Shown: positions 56,229 through 63,466 of the stretch, one piece after another
Numbering within the stretch: the first letter of the stretch is position 1
Layout: every line of letters begins with the position of its first letter
Source of the DNA: Bacilli bacterium
GTDB lineage: Bacteria; Bacillota_I; Bacilli_A; RF39; UBA660
Assembly (NCBI GenBank): GCA_016297695.1
Contig: JAEDGC010000002.1
Location: 1-64,000, forward strand
Length of the DNA: 64,000 nucleotides
Direction: 5' to 3'
Made by a program: the position numbers and the translations under genes
The notes under the pieces: generated by a model
Told to the model about the DNA's origin: nothing
The model's input: only the letters and a program-made list of their open reading frames with translations
The model's database searches: none

Positions 56229-58601
56229 TTATTCACATTTAGTAAACGCACAATTCATACAGCTTATACATCCTCCAACATGTTCCATTTTTTCTCCACA
56301 TTTTGGACATTTAGAAAATGTTTGAGCAAATTGAATTTCACCATATTCCCTTATATATTCAAGTTCTCTTTCTGTAAATATTTGTTCTCTATGTTCTTGT
56401 TCTTCTAATTCTTTTACTCTTTCTATTAATTCTTCTTTTAAGTCTTTTATATCTTCTTCAATATCTTCTACTATTTTTTTATCGTAATATCCTAATAATT
56501 GAAGTTCTTCTAATTTATCTTCTTTTAAGTCTTTATCCACTTGCATTAATGTATTTAATATAGCAGTAGGACAAGATACTCCTTTAGATACTTTCTTACC
56601 TTTTTCTTTAGCTAATACATAAGATGGACACTTACCTATTCCTCTAAATGCACATTTAATATTTTCAATAGAGCCACCTAATCTCAATATTGCACTCATA
56701 GATATTGCTAATGCTTGAATATTAATCTTACATCCTCCAGTTGAACTAGATGTAATGTAGAAATCTATTATACGTTTTTCTTTAGGGTCTATAGTTATAT
56801 GAAGTAATTCTTTACCACATCCACTATATATTTTTCTAGGTATTTCTATACATCCTTGAGGTTTAGCTTCCCATTCACCACGTTTAAGTTCGTGAGATTC
56901 TTCATTTTCCTTAGTATCTTTATTAGTTAATATACCAGCTCTAGCACATCCATCTCTATAAATAGTTAATCCTTTTAATCCTTCTTTCCATGCTTCCATA
57001 TATAACTGTTCGACTTCTTCTACTGTTGCTTCATGAGGTAAATTTATAGTAGAAGATATAGAAGCATCTATATGTTTTTGCCATACTCCTTGCATCTTAA
57101 CTCTCATATGAGGGTTTAAAGTTTGTGCAGTTACAAAGAAGTCAGGTAAATCTTCCTCTTCAGTTATTCCATGTTTATCCATATATTCTTTAGCTATAGG
57201 AGTGAATACTTTGTAATATACATCCCCTTCTTTATGAAGTGATTCAGTTTTTCTAGTGTATGATAAATTGAATATAGGTTCTATACCACCACTTACACCT
57301 ATCATTGTAGATATTGAACCAGTAGGTGCTATTGTTAATAATTGTGAATTTCTAAGTCCATATTTAACAACTAAATCAAAAGTTTCTTCATCTACATTTT
57401 CTCTTAAAAACTCAGAGTCTAATATGCATGATTTATATTTAGGATAATAGCCTTCTTCTTTTGCAAGTAATGCACTTGCTTTTATTGATTCATTTGCTAA
57501 TATTCCACCTATAGTATCACATATTTCTATTGCTTCATCTGTATCATATTTTGTTCCAAGTTTAATTAACATATCAGCTATACCCATAACTCCAATACCT
57601 ATTTGTCTATAATCTCTTACTGTGTCTCTTTGTATTTGAAGTGGATGTAATGGTAAGCCTTGGTCTAATACATCATTCATTGCTTTAACTATTACATGAA
57701 TATCTTTTTTAAATGCTGGTATATCAAAGTAATTTTTACCTTCATATTCAACTACATAAGCTGATAAGTTTATACTTCCTAATAAACAACTTCCACCATT
57801 TGGGAGAGGTTCTTCGGCGCAAGGGTTAACCCCAGCGTATTTAAACTCCCAATCTTCACTAAGTAAATTATAGTCTTCTATTCTTGACCAATATAATATT
57901 CCTGGTTCTGCGAAGTTCCAGTTATTTTTACATAATAATTGAAATACTTCTTTTGCTTTAACTACTTCTTCCATTCTATCATTTTCTGTCTCAAAATGTA
58001 AAACCCAATCTTCGTCATTCTCTACAGCTCTCATAAAATCATCATTAACTCTTACTGATATATTTGCTTTAGTAACTTTATCTAAATCTGTTTTAATATT
58101 AATAAAATCTATAAGCTCAGGGTGAGTACAGTCTAGAGATAACATCAAAGCTCCTCTACGTCCATTCTGTCCGATTGTAGATGTAACTTGAGAAAAAGTA
58201 TCCATAAAACTACAAGCCCCAGTGGTTTCTTTGGAAGCATTGTTTACTTTCATACCTTTAGCTCTTAACTTAGATATATCAACTCCACATCCACCACCAT
58301 AGCTAAATGTTCTAGCTAAATCACTACAAGTTTTATATATTGCTTCTATATTATCGTCTGTCTCAAGTACATAGCAGTTTGAGTATGTTACTTTTTTACC
58401 ATGTTTTTCTAACCCTCTATTACTTAAAATTCTACCACCAAACAAGAATTTTTTATCTCTTATTAATTGTTTTATATCTTCGTTTCCATCTGAAACTCTA
58501 TCTAACCATTCTTCAAATGTTTCACCTTCAAACTGATATTTGTTTTGCCATATATCAATTCCTAACGTATTCTCTTCTCCTAGCCATTCTTTAATATCCA
58601 T
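56229..58601 (-). CDS. nrdJ: Adenosylcobalamin-dependent (class II) ribonucleotide reductase
   Basis: 790 residues. ATG 58601 is chosen because AGATAGGAGAG precedes it; an upstream in-frame codon at 58634 lacks a site. Catalytic motifs: SNCYVL and NPCAEEPLPNGGSC (active-site Cys, Asn and Glu), GGGCGVDIS, PTGSISTMIGVSGGIEP. Residues about 600-700 hold a Cys-rich TSCPD-type domain (STGGCKINIQALA ... GKCPSYVLAK). The end is a zinc ribbon (CPKCGEKMEHVGGCISCMNC), usual in NrdJ proteins. It reduces ribonucleotides to deoxyribonucleotides using vitamin B12, without oxygen, fitting an anaerobic host. Two NrdR-type boxes lie upstream. Confidence 0.92.
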   Translation of the reverse strand: MDIKEWLGEENTLGIDIWQNKYQFEGETFEEWLDRVSDGNEDIKQLIRDKKFLFGGRILSNRGLEKHGKKVTYSNCYVLETDDNIEAIYKTCSDLARTFSYGGGCGVDISKLRAKGMKVNNASKETTGACSFMDTFSQVTSTIGQNGRRGALMLSLDCTHPELIDFINIKTDLDKVTKANISVRVNDDFMRAVENDEDWVLHFETENDRMEEVVKAKEVFQLLCKNNWNFAEPGILYWSRIEDYNLLSEDWEFKYAGVNPCAEEPLPNGGSCLLGSINLSAYVVEYEGKNYFDIPAFKKDIHVIVKAMNDVLDQGLPLHPLQIQRDTVRDYRQIGIGVMGIADMLIKLGTKYDTDEAIEICDTIGGILANESIKASALLAKEEGYYPKYKSCILDSEFLRENVDEETFDLVVKYGLRNSQLLTIAPTGSISTMIGVSGGIEPIFNLSYTRKTESLHKEGDVYYKVFTPIAKEYMDKHGITEEEDLPDFFVTAQTLNPHMRVKMQGVWQKHIDASISSTINLPHEATVEEVEQLYMEAWKEGLKGLTIYRDGCARAGILTNKDTKENEESHELKRGEWEAKPQGCIEIPRKIYSGCGKELLHITIDPKEKRIIDFYITSSSTGGCKINIQALAISMSAILRLGGSIENIKCAFRGIGKCPSYVLAKEKGKKVSKGVSCPTAILNTLMQVDKDLKEDKLEELQLLGYYDKKIVEDIEEDIKDLKEELIERVKELEEQEHREQIFTERELEYIREYGEIQFAQTFSKCPKCGEKMEHVGGCISCMNCAFTKCE

Positions 58602-58630
58602 CTTATCTCTCCTATCTAAGTAATTTTTTA

Positions 58631-58646
58631 ACACTATATATTGTGT
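58631..58646 (-). promoter_or_regulatory. NrdR box 1 (proximal)
   Basis: ACACTATATATTGTGT fits the published NrdR consensus acaCwAtATaTwGtgt at every position. NrdR is the host repressor of ribonucleotide reductase genes and senses dATP. The box lies 30 bases upstream of the reductase start. Confidence 0.82.
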
Positions 58647-58662
58647 TTGCTTTATTAATATA

Positions 58663-58678
58663 ATACTATATATTGTAG
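58663..58678 (-). promoter_or_regulatory. NrdR box 2 (distal)
   Basis: ATACTATATATTGTAG keeps the CTATATATTG core of the NrdR consensus. It starts exactly 32 bases from box 1, about three helical turns, the spacing typical of paired NrdR boxes. Confidence 0.78.
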
Positions 58679-58715
58679 TTTTTAAAGAATAACCCTTAAC
58701 CTTAACAAATTAGAA

Positions 58716-58793
58716 TTAATATTTATAAAATTTCATAAGTTGATATAATGTTAATGATTGTTGTCTTTCTAATGAACTCAATATACTATTCAT
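58716..58793 (-). CDS. Short leader-like peptide, 25 residues
   Basis: AAGGAGTGATAAT precedes ATG 58793. The peptide reads MNSILSSLERQQSLTLYQLM then KFYKY. It is the first gene after promoter 58828-58856 and lies upstream of the NrdR boxes. It may be a tiny functional protein or a leader. The ribosome site is strong; function unknown. Confidence 0.55.
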   Translation of the reverse strand: MNSILSSLERQQSLTLYQLMKFYKY

Positions 58794-58827
58794 ATTATCA
58801 CTCCTTTGTTAAGGTTATTTTAATTAT

Positions 58828-58856
58828 ATTATACAAGCAAAGTTATCAAATGTCAA
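58828..58856 (-). promoter_or_regulatory. Sigma-A promoter upstream of the reductase operon
   Basis: Minus strand: TTGACA (58856-58851), 17-base spacer TTTGATAACTTTGCTTG, TATAAT (58833-58828). Perfect -35 and -10 hexamers. It lies three bases from the stop of the upstream gene. Confidence 0.87.
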
Positions 58857-58858
58857 AT

Positions 58859-59140
58859 CTAATCTTCAAATCTTTTTCTCCAACAATCTCCACAAATTCT
58901 TTCATTAATAGGTTTTAGTTCTTCACCATCTTCAAAACATAAGCAAGTTCCATCATGAGGACATCCTCCTAATCTAGCTAACCTACCTATAAATATATCT
59001 TCTTCTATACGATTTTCTAAATACATCTTAGCTAAACACATTTCTTCTTCGGTTTTATATAATTCATCTAATTCATCTATTCTAAAAGTTGCATTTTCAC
59101 ATTCTCTTATAAATTGCTTTATTTTACATTTATTTAACAT
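58859..59140 (-). CDS. Hypothetical Cys-rich protein, 93 residues
   Basis: ATG 59140 is chosen because TAAGGAGGATAAT directly precedes it; the frame is open further upstream into the neighbour. The C-terminal part LGGCPHDGTCLCFEDGEE ... RICGDCWRKRF has paired Cys/His likely binding zinc. The N-terminal part is helical. Last gene of the RNA-repair operon. No family recognised. Confidence 0.68.
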   Translation of the reverse strand: MLNKCKIKQFIRECENATFRIDELDELYKTEEEMCLAKMYLENRIEEDIFIGRLARLGGCPHDGTCLCFEDGEELKPINERICGDCWRKRFED

Positions 59141-59150
59141 ATTATCCTCC

Positions 59151-59480
59151 TTAGTTACACCATAAAAATTTAACGGCAAATATTGATAAAATACAAGTAG
59201 GTATGAGTATAAATTCACCTATATAAACTACATAAATTAAACTAAATAAAGATACTATAGATAACGATATTAGTATAAAATGTACTAAAAATTTAGCTAA
59301 TTTATCTAACCATGAAAAATACCATCTATTCTTTAAATGAAATTTTAATAGTTTATATACTCCTCTTAAACCTTTTTGATTATATTGCATTTTTATACCA
59401 CACCACAAACATATATTTTCTCCTGTGTCTAATTGCTTAAACACAGGATTATACTTATTACATCTTTTACATTTATCCAT
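59151..59480 (-). CDS. Zinc-ribbon membrane protein, 109 residues
   Basis: AGAGGTGTAGCAT precedes ATG. N-terminal CKRCNKYNPVF ... CLWCGIKM is a four-Cys zinc ribbon; residues about 64-105 hold two hydrophobic helices (FLVHFILISLSIVSLFSLIY; LIPTCILSIFAVKFLW). It would lie in the cell membrane with a cytoplasmic ribbon. Encoded between the kinase-HD gene and the Cys-rich gene. Function unknown; superinfection exclusion is one possibility for such proteins, not shown here. Confidence 0.68.
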   Translation of the reverse strand: MDKCKRCNKYNPVFKQLDTGENICLWCGIKMQYNQKGLRGVYKLLKFHLKNRWYFSWLDKLAKFLVHFILISLSIVSLFSLIYVVYIGEFILIPTCILSIFAVKFLWCN

Positions 59481-59491
59481 ATGCTACACCT

Positions 59492-60478
59492 CTATTTAGC
59501 TGAGTTATCAGCATTATCTAAAGCTTCTAATCTTAAATAATCATCATATCCTATTATATTTGAAAACTTATCTTTATCTATATTATTTTTTAGTTTCATA
59601 TGATTTCCAATTAACCATGCAATTTCTAATATATCTTCTATATCTATTCTAACATATCTTAATAATATATCTATAACATCATAAGCTGAAGCATTTTCAT
59701 GTCCATAATAATGAGCATACTTTTGGTCTTTATCTTCTGTTCTTACATTTGGTTTACTTATATCATGCAACATAGAAGCAATAACTAAATTAATATCATG
59801 CCAATGGTATTCTCTTACAGCTCTAAAGCAAAAATACATATGTTTACTTAAAGATAATGTATGCCATTTACTATCTTGTGGCATATCTATACATTGATTT
59901 AATCCTAATTGATATAATAAACGTTTATAATCATCATATGTTTCAATAGCAAGTAATTCATCTTTTAAAAAACCAATACCACCTTTTGATTTATTGCCTA
60001 AGTATAAATTGGTTTTTTCATCAAAGTCAACTATAATTTCATCAAATCCTTCATTTTTATGAGGTATTTCAAAGTTTCTATACATCCTATCTATAACATT
60101 ACTAGGTACTTCTCTATCTCTTTTTTCATTATCAATTTGACAAGCTGATACACGTTTATATTTAAACAAACATATAGCCTTATCATAATATTTATTTAAC
60201 TCATTTAATAATGCTCGTCTACGTTTACTTGATATATTAGTTGCTTCATATATTGCTATATGTCCTTGAGATAAACTTTCTTTAGTTCTTCTTTTCATTA
60301 AATCAAATACTTCACTATTATGGTTTTGGTCTTCTATGTCATTAAATACTTCTTCTCTAATTTTGTCAGATGATATAACATCAATTGCTTTACCTTGATT
60401 TTCTCCTATAAAATCATCCACCCATGATGTCTTTCCACTTGAGGGCAACCCAACTGTTACAATTAATATTCCTTTCAA
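59492..60478 (-). CDS. Polynucleotide kinase fused to C-terminal HD phosphohydrolase (RNA/DNA end healing)
   Basis: 328 residues from a TTG start whose bases overlap the ligase stop (TTGA); GGGTGGATAAG supplies the site. Residues 1-160 are a P-loop kinase of the T4 Pnkp type: TVGLPSSGKTSW (Walker A), SSDKIREEVF, EATNISSKRRRALL, and the lid Arg stretch NEKRDREVPSNVIDRMYR. Residues about 200-328 are an HD domain: LSKHMYFCF, ASMLHDISKP, HYYGHENASA, then LEALDNADNSA. HD-Pnk enzymes are known to heal 5'-OH and 2',3'-cyclic phosphate ends; here the domain order is kinase first. Coupled to the ligase upstream, it would repair broken tRNA. Confidence 0.85.
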   Translation of the reverse strand: MKGILIVTVGLPSSGKTSWVDDFIGENQGKAIDVISSDKIREEVFNDIEDQNHNSEVFDLMKRRTKESLSQGHIAIYEATNISSKRRRALLNELNKYYDKAICLFKYKRVSACQIDNEKRDREVPSNVIDRMYRNFEIPHKNEGFDEIIVDFDEKTNLYLGNKSKGGIGFLKDELLAIETYDDYKRLLYQLGLNQCIDMPQDSKWHTLSLSKHMYFCFRAVREYHWHDINLVIASMLHDISKPNVRTEDKDQKYAHYYGHENASAYDVIDILLRYVRIDIEDILEIAWLIGNHMKLKNNIDKDKFSNIIGYDDYLRLEALDNADNSAK

Positions 60479-61707
60479 TTCTTATCCACCCACTCTCTTA
60501 TTTCTCCAATTTTTATATATTTACCACCACGAGATTTAAGTATATTATATTCTTTACCTAAATAAGTCATTCTTACATATTCTCTAACATCTTTATCTAC
60601 AAATTCATTAATAAACTTATGTAGTTTTTTATTGTTTTCTTCTTCAGTTCCATCAAGTCTAACCATCATATTGACTTCATCAAGATTCATATCTATTTTA
60701 TGTCTCATTTTATACATGAATTTTTCTATAGTATCCATAACGTCTTTATTCTTTTCTTTCATTAGAGGTGTCATATTAGCATATAAATCATCTATTGTTC
60801 CTTCGGCATATGCCTGTATTATTACATTAGGTGAACTTAATTTATCATCTAGTCTATGAAGTTGAAGATAGTCTTCACATTTAAGCTTTAATTTAAAACC
60901 ATCTATATTCAATACAAATCCTTCTCCATCTCTTACTGTCATTTTATTTAAATGCTCTAATACTTCTGATAATGTATTGTATTGATAAGTTTTACAACAA
61001 GGTATACCATAGCAACTACTTATGTCTTTTATAACATTATAAGAATATTCTTCTCCGTCAATTACGCTTCTTGCTCCTATAAGATATAAACCTTTTTTCT
61101 TAGAGTAATCATAAGGTACAACATGTTTATCTTTTTCTGATATATATTCAAATATAAATGTTACTGTTGGGAAATCTTTTAACATTCTCTTATGATTTTC
61201 AGTCAACATTTCAAATCCTTCTTCTAATCTAAATGAATTTTTAGTGTCTAAAGCCATGCTACCACTACCAACTATCTCTCCATTATACCATCTATACGAC
61301 TGCATTGAGCCATCCATTTTTTCAGATACTTCGAATAATTTACAATACTTTATTTTCGCTTCTACTACTTCTGTTGAAGTTTCCCATACTTCATTTAAAT
61401 TAAAAAATTTTCTAAATGGAGTTAATACCATTTCTTCTGTTCTTAAGTTAAATACTAAACTTCTTGCTTCTCTTAGTGGAGAATTTTTATCTTCCCACAT
61501 ACCTTTTCCCATTTCGTGAAGTCCATATCTTACTAATACTAAATCTCCATATTGATTAATTTGTAGTTCATTAAATATTGGATTATATGATATACCTTCT
61601 TGTCTAAAAGTTTCAATCATATCTTTAAAGCCTACATAATCTCCAAAGTAATCAATATATTTTTTCTTTAGTTTAATACATTCATCAAACATTGGATTCC
61701 AACTCAT
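60475..61707 (-). CDS. T4 Rnl1-like RNA ligase
   Basis: 410 residues, AAAGGAGGT before ATG. Nucleotidyltransferase motifs are visible: EKMDGSMQ (motif I, Lys takes AMP), TVTFIFEYIS (motif IIIa-like), DGEGFVLNI (motif IV), FKLKLKCEDY (motif V). SPLREARSLVFN upstream is typical of Rnl1. It joins 5'-phosphate to 3'-OH RNA ends using ATP. Its stop overlaps the start of the kinase-HD gene, so sealing and healing enzymes are made together, as in the T4 tRNA repair pair that defeats host anticodon nucleases. Confidence 0.9.
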   Translation of the reverse strand: MSWNPMFDECIKLKKKYIDYFGDYVGFKDMIETFRQEGISYNPIFNELQINQYGDLVLVRYGLHEMGKGMWEDKNSPLREARSLVFNLRTEEMVLTPFRKFFNLNEVWETSTEVVEAKIKYCKLFEVSEKMDGSMQSYRWYNGEIVGSGSMALDTKNSFRLEEGFEMLTENHKRMLKDFPTVTFIFEYISEKDKHVVPYDYSKKKGLYLIGARSVIDGEEYSYNVIKDISSCYGIPCCKTYQYNTLSEVLEHLNKMTVRDGEGFVLNIDGFKLKLKCEDYLQLHRLDDKLSSPNVIIQAYAEGTIDDLYANMTPLMKEKNKDVMDTIEKFMYKMRHKIDMNLDEVNMMVRLDGTEEENNKKLHKFINEFVDKDVREYVRMTYLGKEYNILKSRGGKYIKIGEIREWVDKN

Positions 61708-61724
61708 ATTACACCATACCTCCT

Positions 61725-61895
61725 TTATATTTTTAATACTTTAATCCATAGTGATAAATTATTTACATTTATAATTTTACCATTATCTAACCGTATTGAT
61801 ATAACTTGCCTTTGAAATGGCAGTTGTTTACAACGTATAATCACCCCATATTCTTTAGTCTTTTTATTCCTTATCCTATCTCCAATATTAAACAA
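61725..61895 (-). CDS. Small beta-rich protein, 56 residues (TTG start)
   Basis: AAGGAGATG lies 13-14 bases upstream of TTG 61895; an in-frame stop just before it makes TTG the only usual start. The text FNIGDRIRNKKTKEYGVIIR ... QVISIRLDNGKIINVNN resembles small SH3/KOW-like barrels. A five-residue ATG peptide overlaps the same ribosome site and could act in reinitiation. First gene behind promoter 61950-61978. Confidence 0.6.
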   Translation of the reverse strand: MFNIGDRIRNKKTKEYGVIIRCKQLPFQRQVISIRLDNGKIINVNNLSLWIKVLKI

Positions 61896-61949
61896 TTATA
61901 TATTTCATCTCCTTATAATATAGAATAATGGTTTATGTATTTTAATTAT

Positions 61950-61978
61950 ATTATACATAAACCATTATAAAATGTCAA
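61950..61978 (-). promoter_or_regulatory. Sigma-A promoter of the RNA-repair operon
   Basis: Minus strand: TTGACA (61978-61973), 17-base spacer beginning TTTTATAA, TATAAT (61955-61950) in TGTATAATATAATT. Confidence 0.85.
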
Positions 61979-61992
61979 GCAATTTTTAATTA

Positions 61993-63241
61993 TTATTCGC
62001 CTTTTCTTTTTAGATAATTTCCAAATTCATCCATTCCACAATCTTTATATAAAGTTGAATAAGCCATATTAACTATTTTTAAAGCTTGGTCGGGTTCTAT
62101 TTCAAATAATATTTCTGCATCATCATCCATACGCACATCTCTATCTAATATATAAACTTCTTCATCTATATGATATTCTTTACCGTCTGGACACTCACCA
62201 CTCTTTCTGCATGATGAAGTTAATGTTAGATATCCTAAATCATCAATATATATTGACCAATTTCCACAATAACATCCATCATAATCTGCATTTCTTATAT
62301 CTTTTAATTCTTCCATTACTTCTTCCATTACTTCGTCTTCTAACCTTATGATATCAAATATATGAGCTGGAACTTCATCAGTATCCTTTTTACTATTACT
62401 ATCATTTATTTTAACTTTATCTTCATCCATAGCTTTATTTAATATTTCACCTAATGTTTCAGATAGTTCATTTTTATCTTCTTCGTCTTCAGTAGTTTCA
62501 ACTTCTTCTTTATCTTTAACTTCTTCTACTTCCTCATATATAGGCGCTAATAAGTCAAGCATTAAATCAAATCCATCTTCTTTTTCCATACCTAATAATT
62601 GAGAGAACACTTCTAAAGCTGATTCTAATGCATCTGATACTCTATCCATTTCTTCCTCTACTTGTTTTTCACAGCCTTCGTAGTAGTTTATTATACCAAG
62701 TTCAACTGCTTCATCATATAATATCCAATCATAACATAATCTAGCTTTTTCAACTCTTTCTTTAGACATGTTAGTATTATCATATATTATTTGCTCAAAT
62801 TGTTCGTCACATTTTGTAGAAAATTCTACTGAAGCTCTTTGTTCTTCGACATATCCTCTATTTAATGAGGCACTACCATGATTCATAAATTTAGATAATT
62901 TATCTCCAGTTCTCTTCATTCCATTTACATATATTATAAAAGCCATACTATAGCAGAAATGAGCATGAGTATTAACTTCTATTCCCATATTTTTCATTTC
63001 ATCCATTCTATGGATTATAGCAGAACCACAGTCAGGTACAACCTCCGTAGCTACTTATTTCTACAGTTATAGGTGGGAATTTTTGTAATAACTCAGGTTT
63101 TATCATAGAAGCTTCTGTTTTAAATCTTTCATACTCTTCCATTATTTCATCTGTTTCATCAAGGAAAGTCTTAAGTGTTTCTATATTAATTTCTCCAACT
63201 ATTCTTAATGTAGTTTTCATTTTTTTATCTTTATCAGCCAT
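61993..63241 (-). CDS. ClpP-like serine protease, +1 frameshift at about 63030
   Basis: ATG 63241 opens a frame (TTLRIVGEINIETLKTFLDE ... ITVEISSYGG) that stops at TGA after GGCT. Skipping one base continues as DCGSAIIHRMDEM and the long downstream frame, giving about 415 residues. The alignment to ClpP is exact in spacing (GG-S-x-x-x-G-x-AI). The catalytic Ser lies in FCYSMAF and His in KFMNHGSAS. The C-terminal 250 residues are an acidic extension with a coiled region, unlike ClpP itself. The shift site is GGAGGT TGT ACC TGA C, the layout of release factor 2 recoding. Role unknown; phage ClpP-like proteins often process capsids. Confidence 0.72.
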
Positions 63242-63292
63242 ATCTTTATTCTTCCCTCCTATCGAGGTACTCTCCTTTATTTATTTACTTAT

Positions 63293-63321
63293 ATTATACA
63301 AGTTGTTTTATCAAATGTCAA
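63293..63321 (-). promoter_or_regulatory. Sigma-A promoter of the ClpP-like gene
   Basis: Minus strand: TTGACA (63321-63316), 17-base spacer beginning TTTGATAA, TATAAT (63298-63293) in TGTATAATATAAG. The TGA inside the -35 is also the stop codon of the upstream 45-residue gene. Confidence 0.87.
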
Positions 63322-63455
63322 ATATTTTCACAATCTTTTTTCTTGTCTTTCAACCATAATTCAAATTCATCACCAATAATACATTTAGATAAATCTTCTT
63401 TTTCTTCAATATTATTTATTTCCTCAATTATTTCTTTTATTGATTTTCTTTTCAT
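63318..63455 (-). CDS. Hypothetical protein, 45 residues
   Basis: AGGAGGTGATATT precedes ATG 63455. Charged helical product (KRKSIKEIIEEINNIEEKED ... EFELWLKDKKKD). Starts 11 bases after the SLOG-family gene, so probably in its operon. No family recognised. Confidence 0.65.
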   Translation of the reverse strand: MKRKSIKEIIEEINNIEEKEDLSKCIIGDEFELWLKDKKKDCENI

Positions 63456-63466
63456 AATATCACCTC

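Noticed and set aside
58602..58634. Upstream start for the ribonucleotide reductase
   Set aside because: It would place the ribosome site AGATAGGAGAG inside the gene and has no site of its own.
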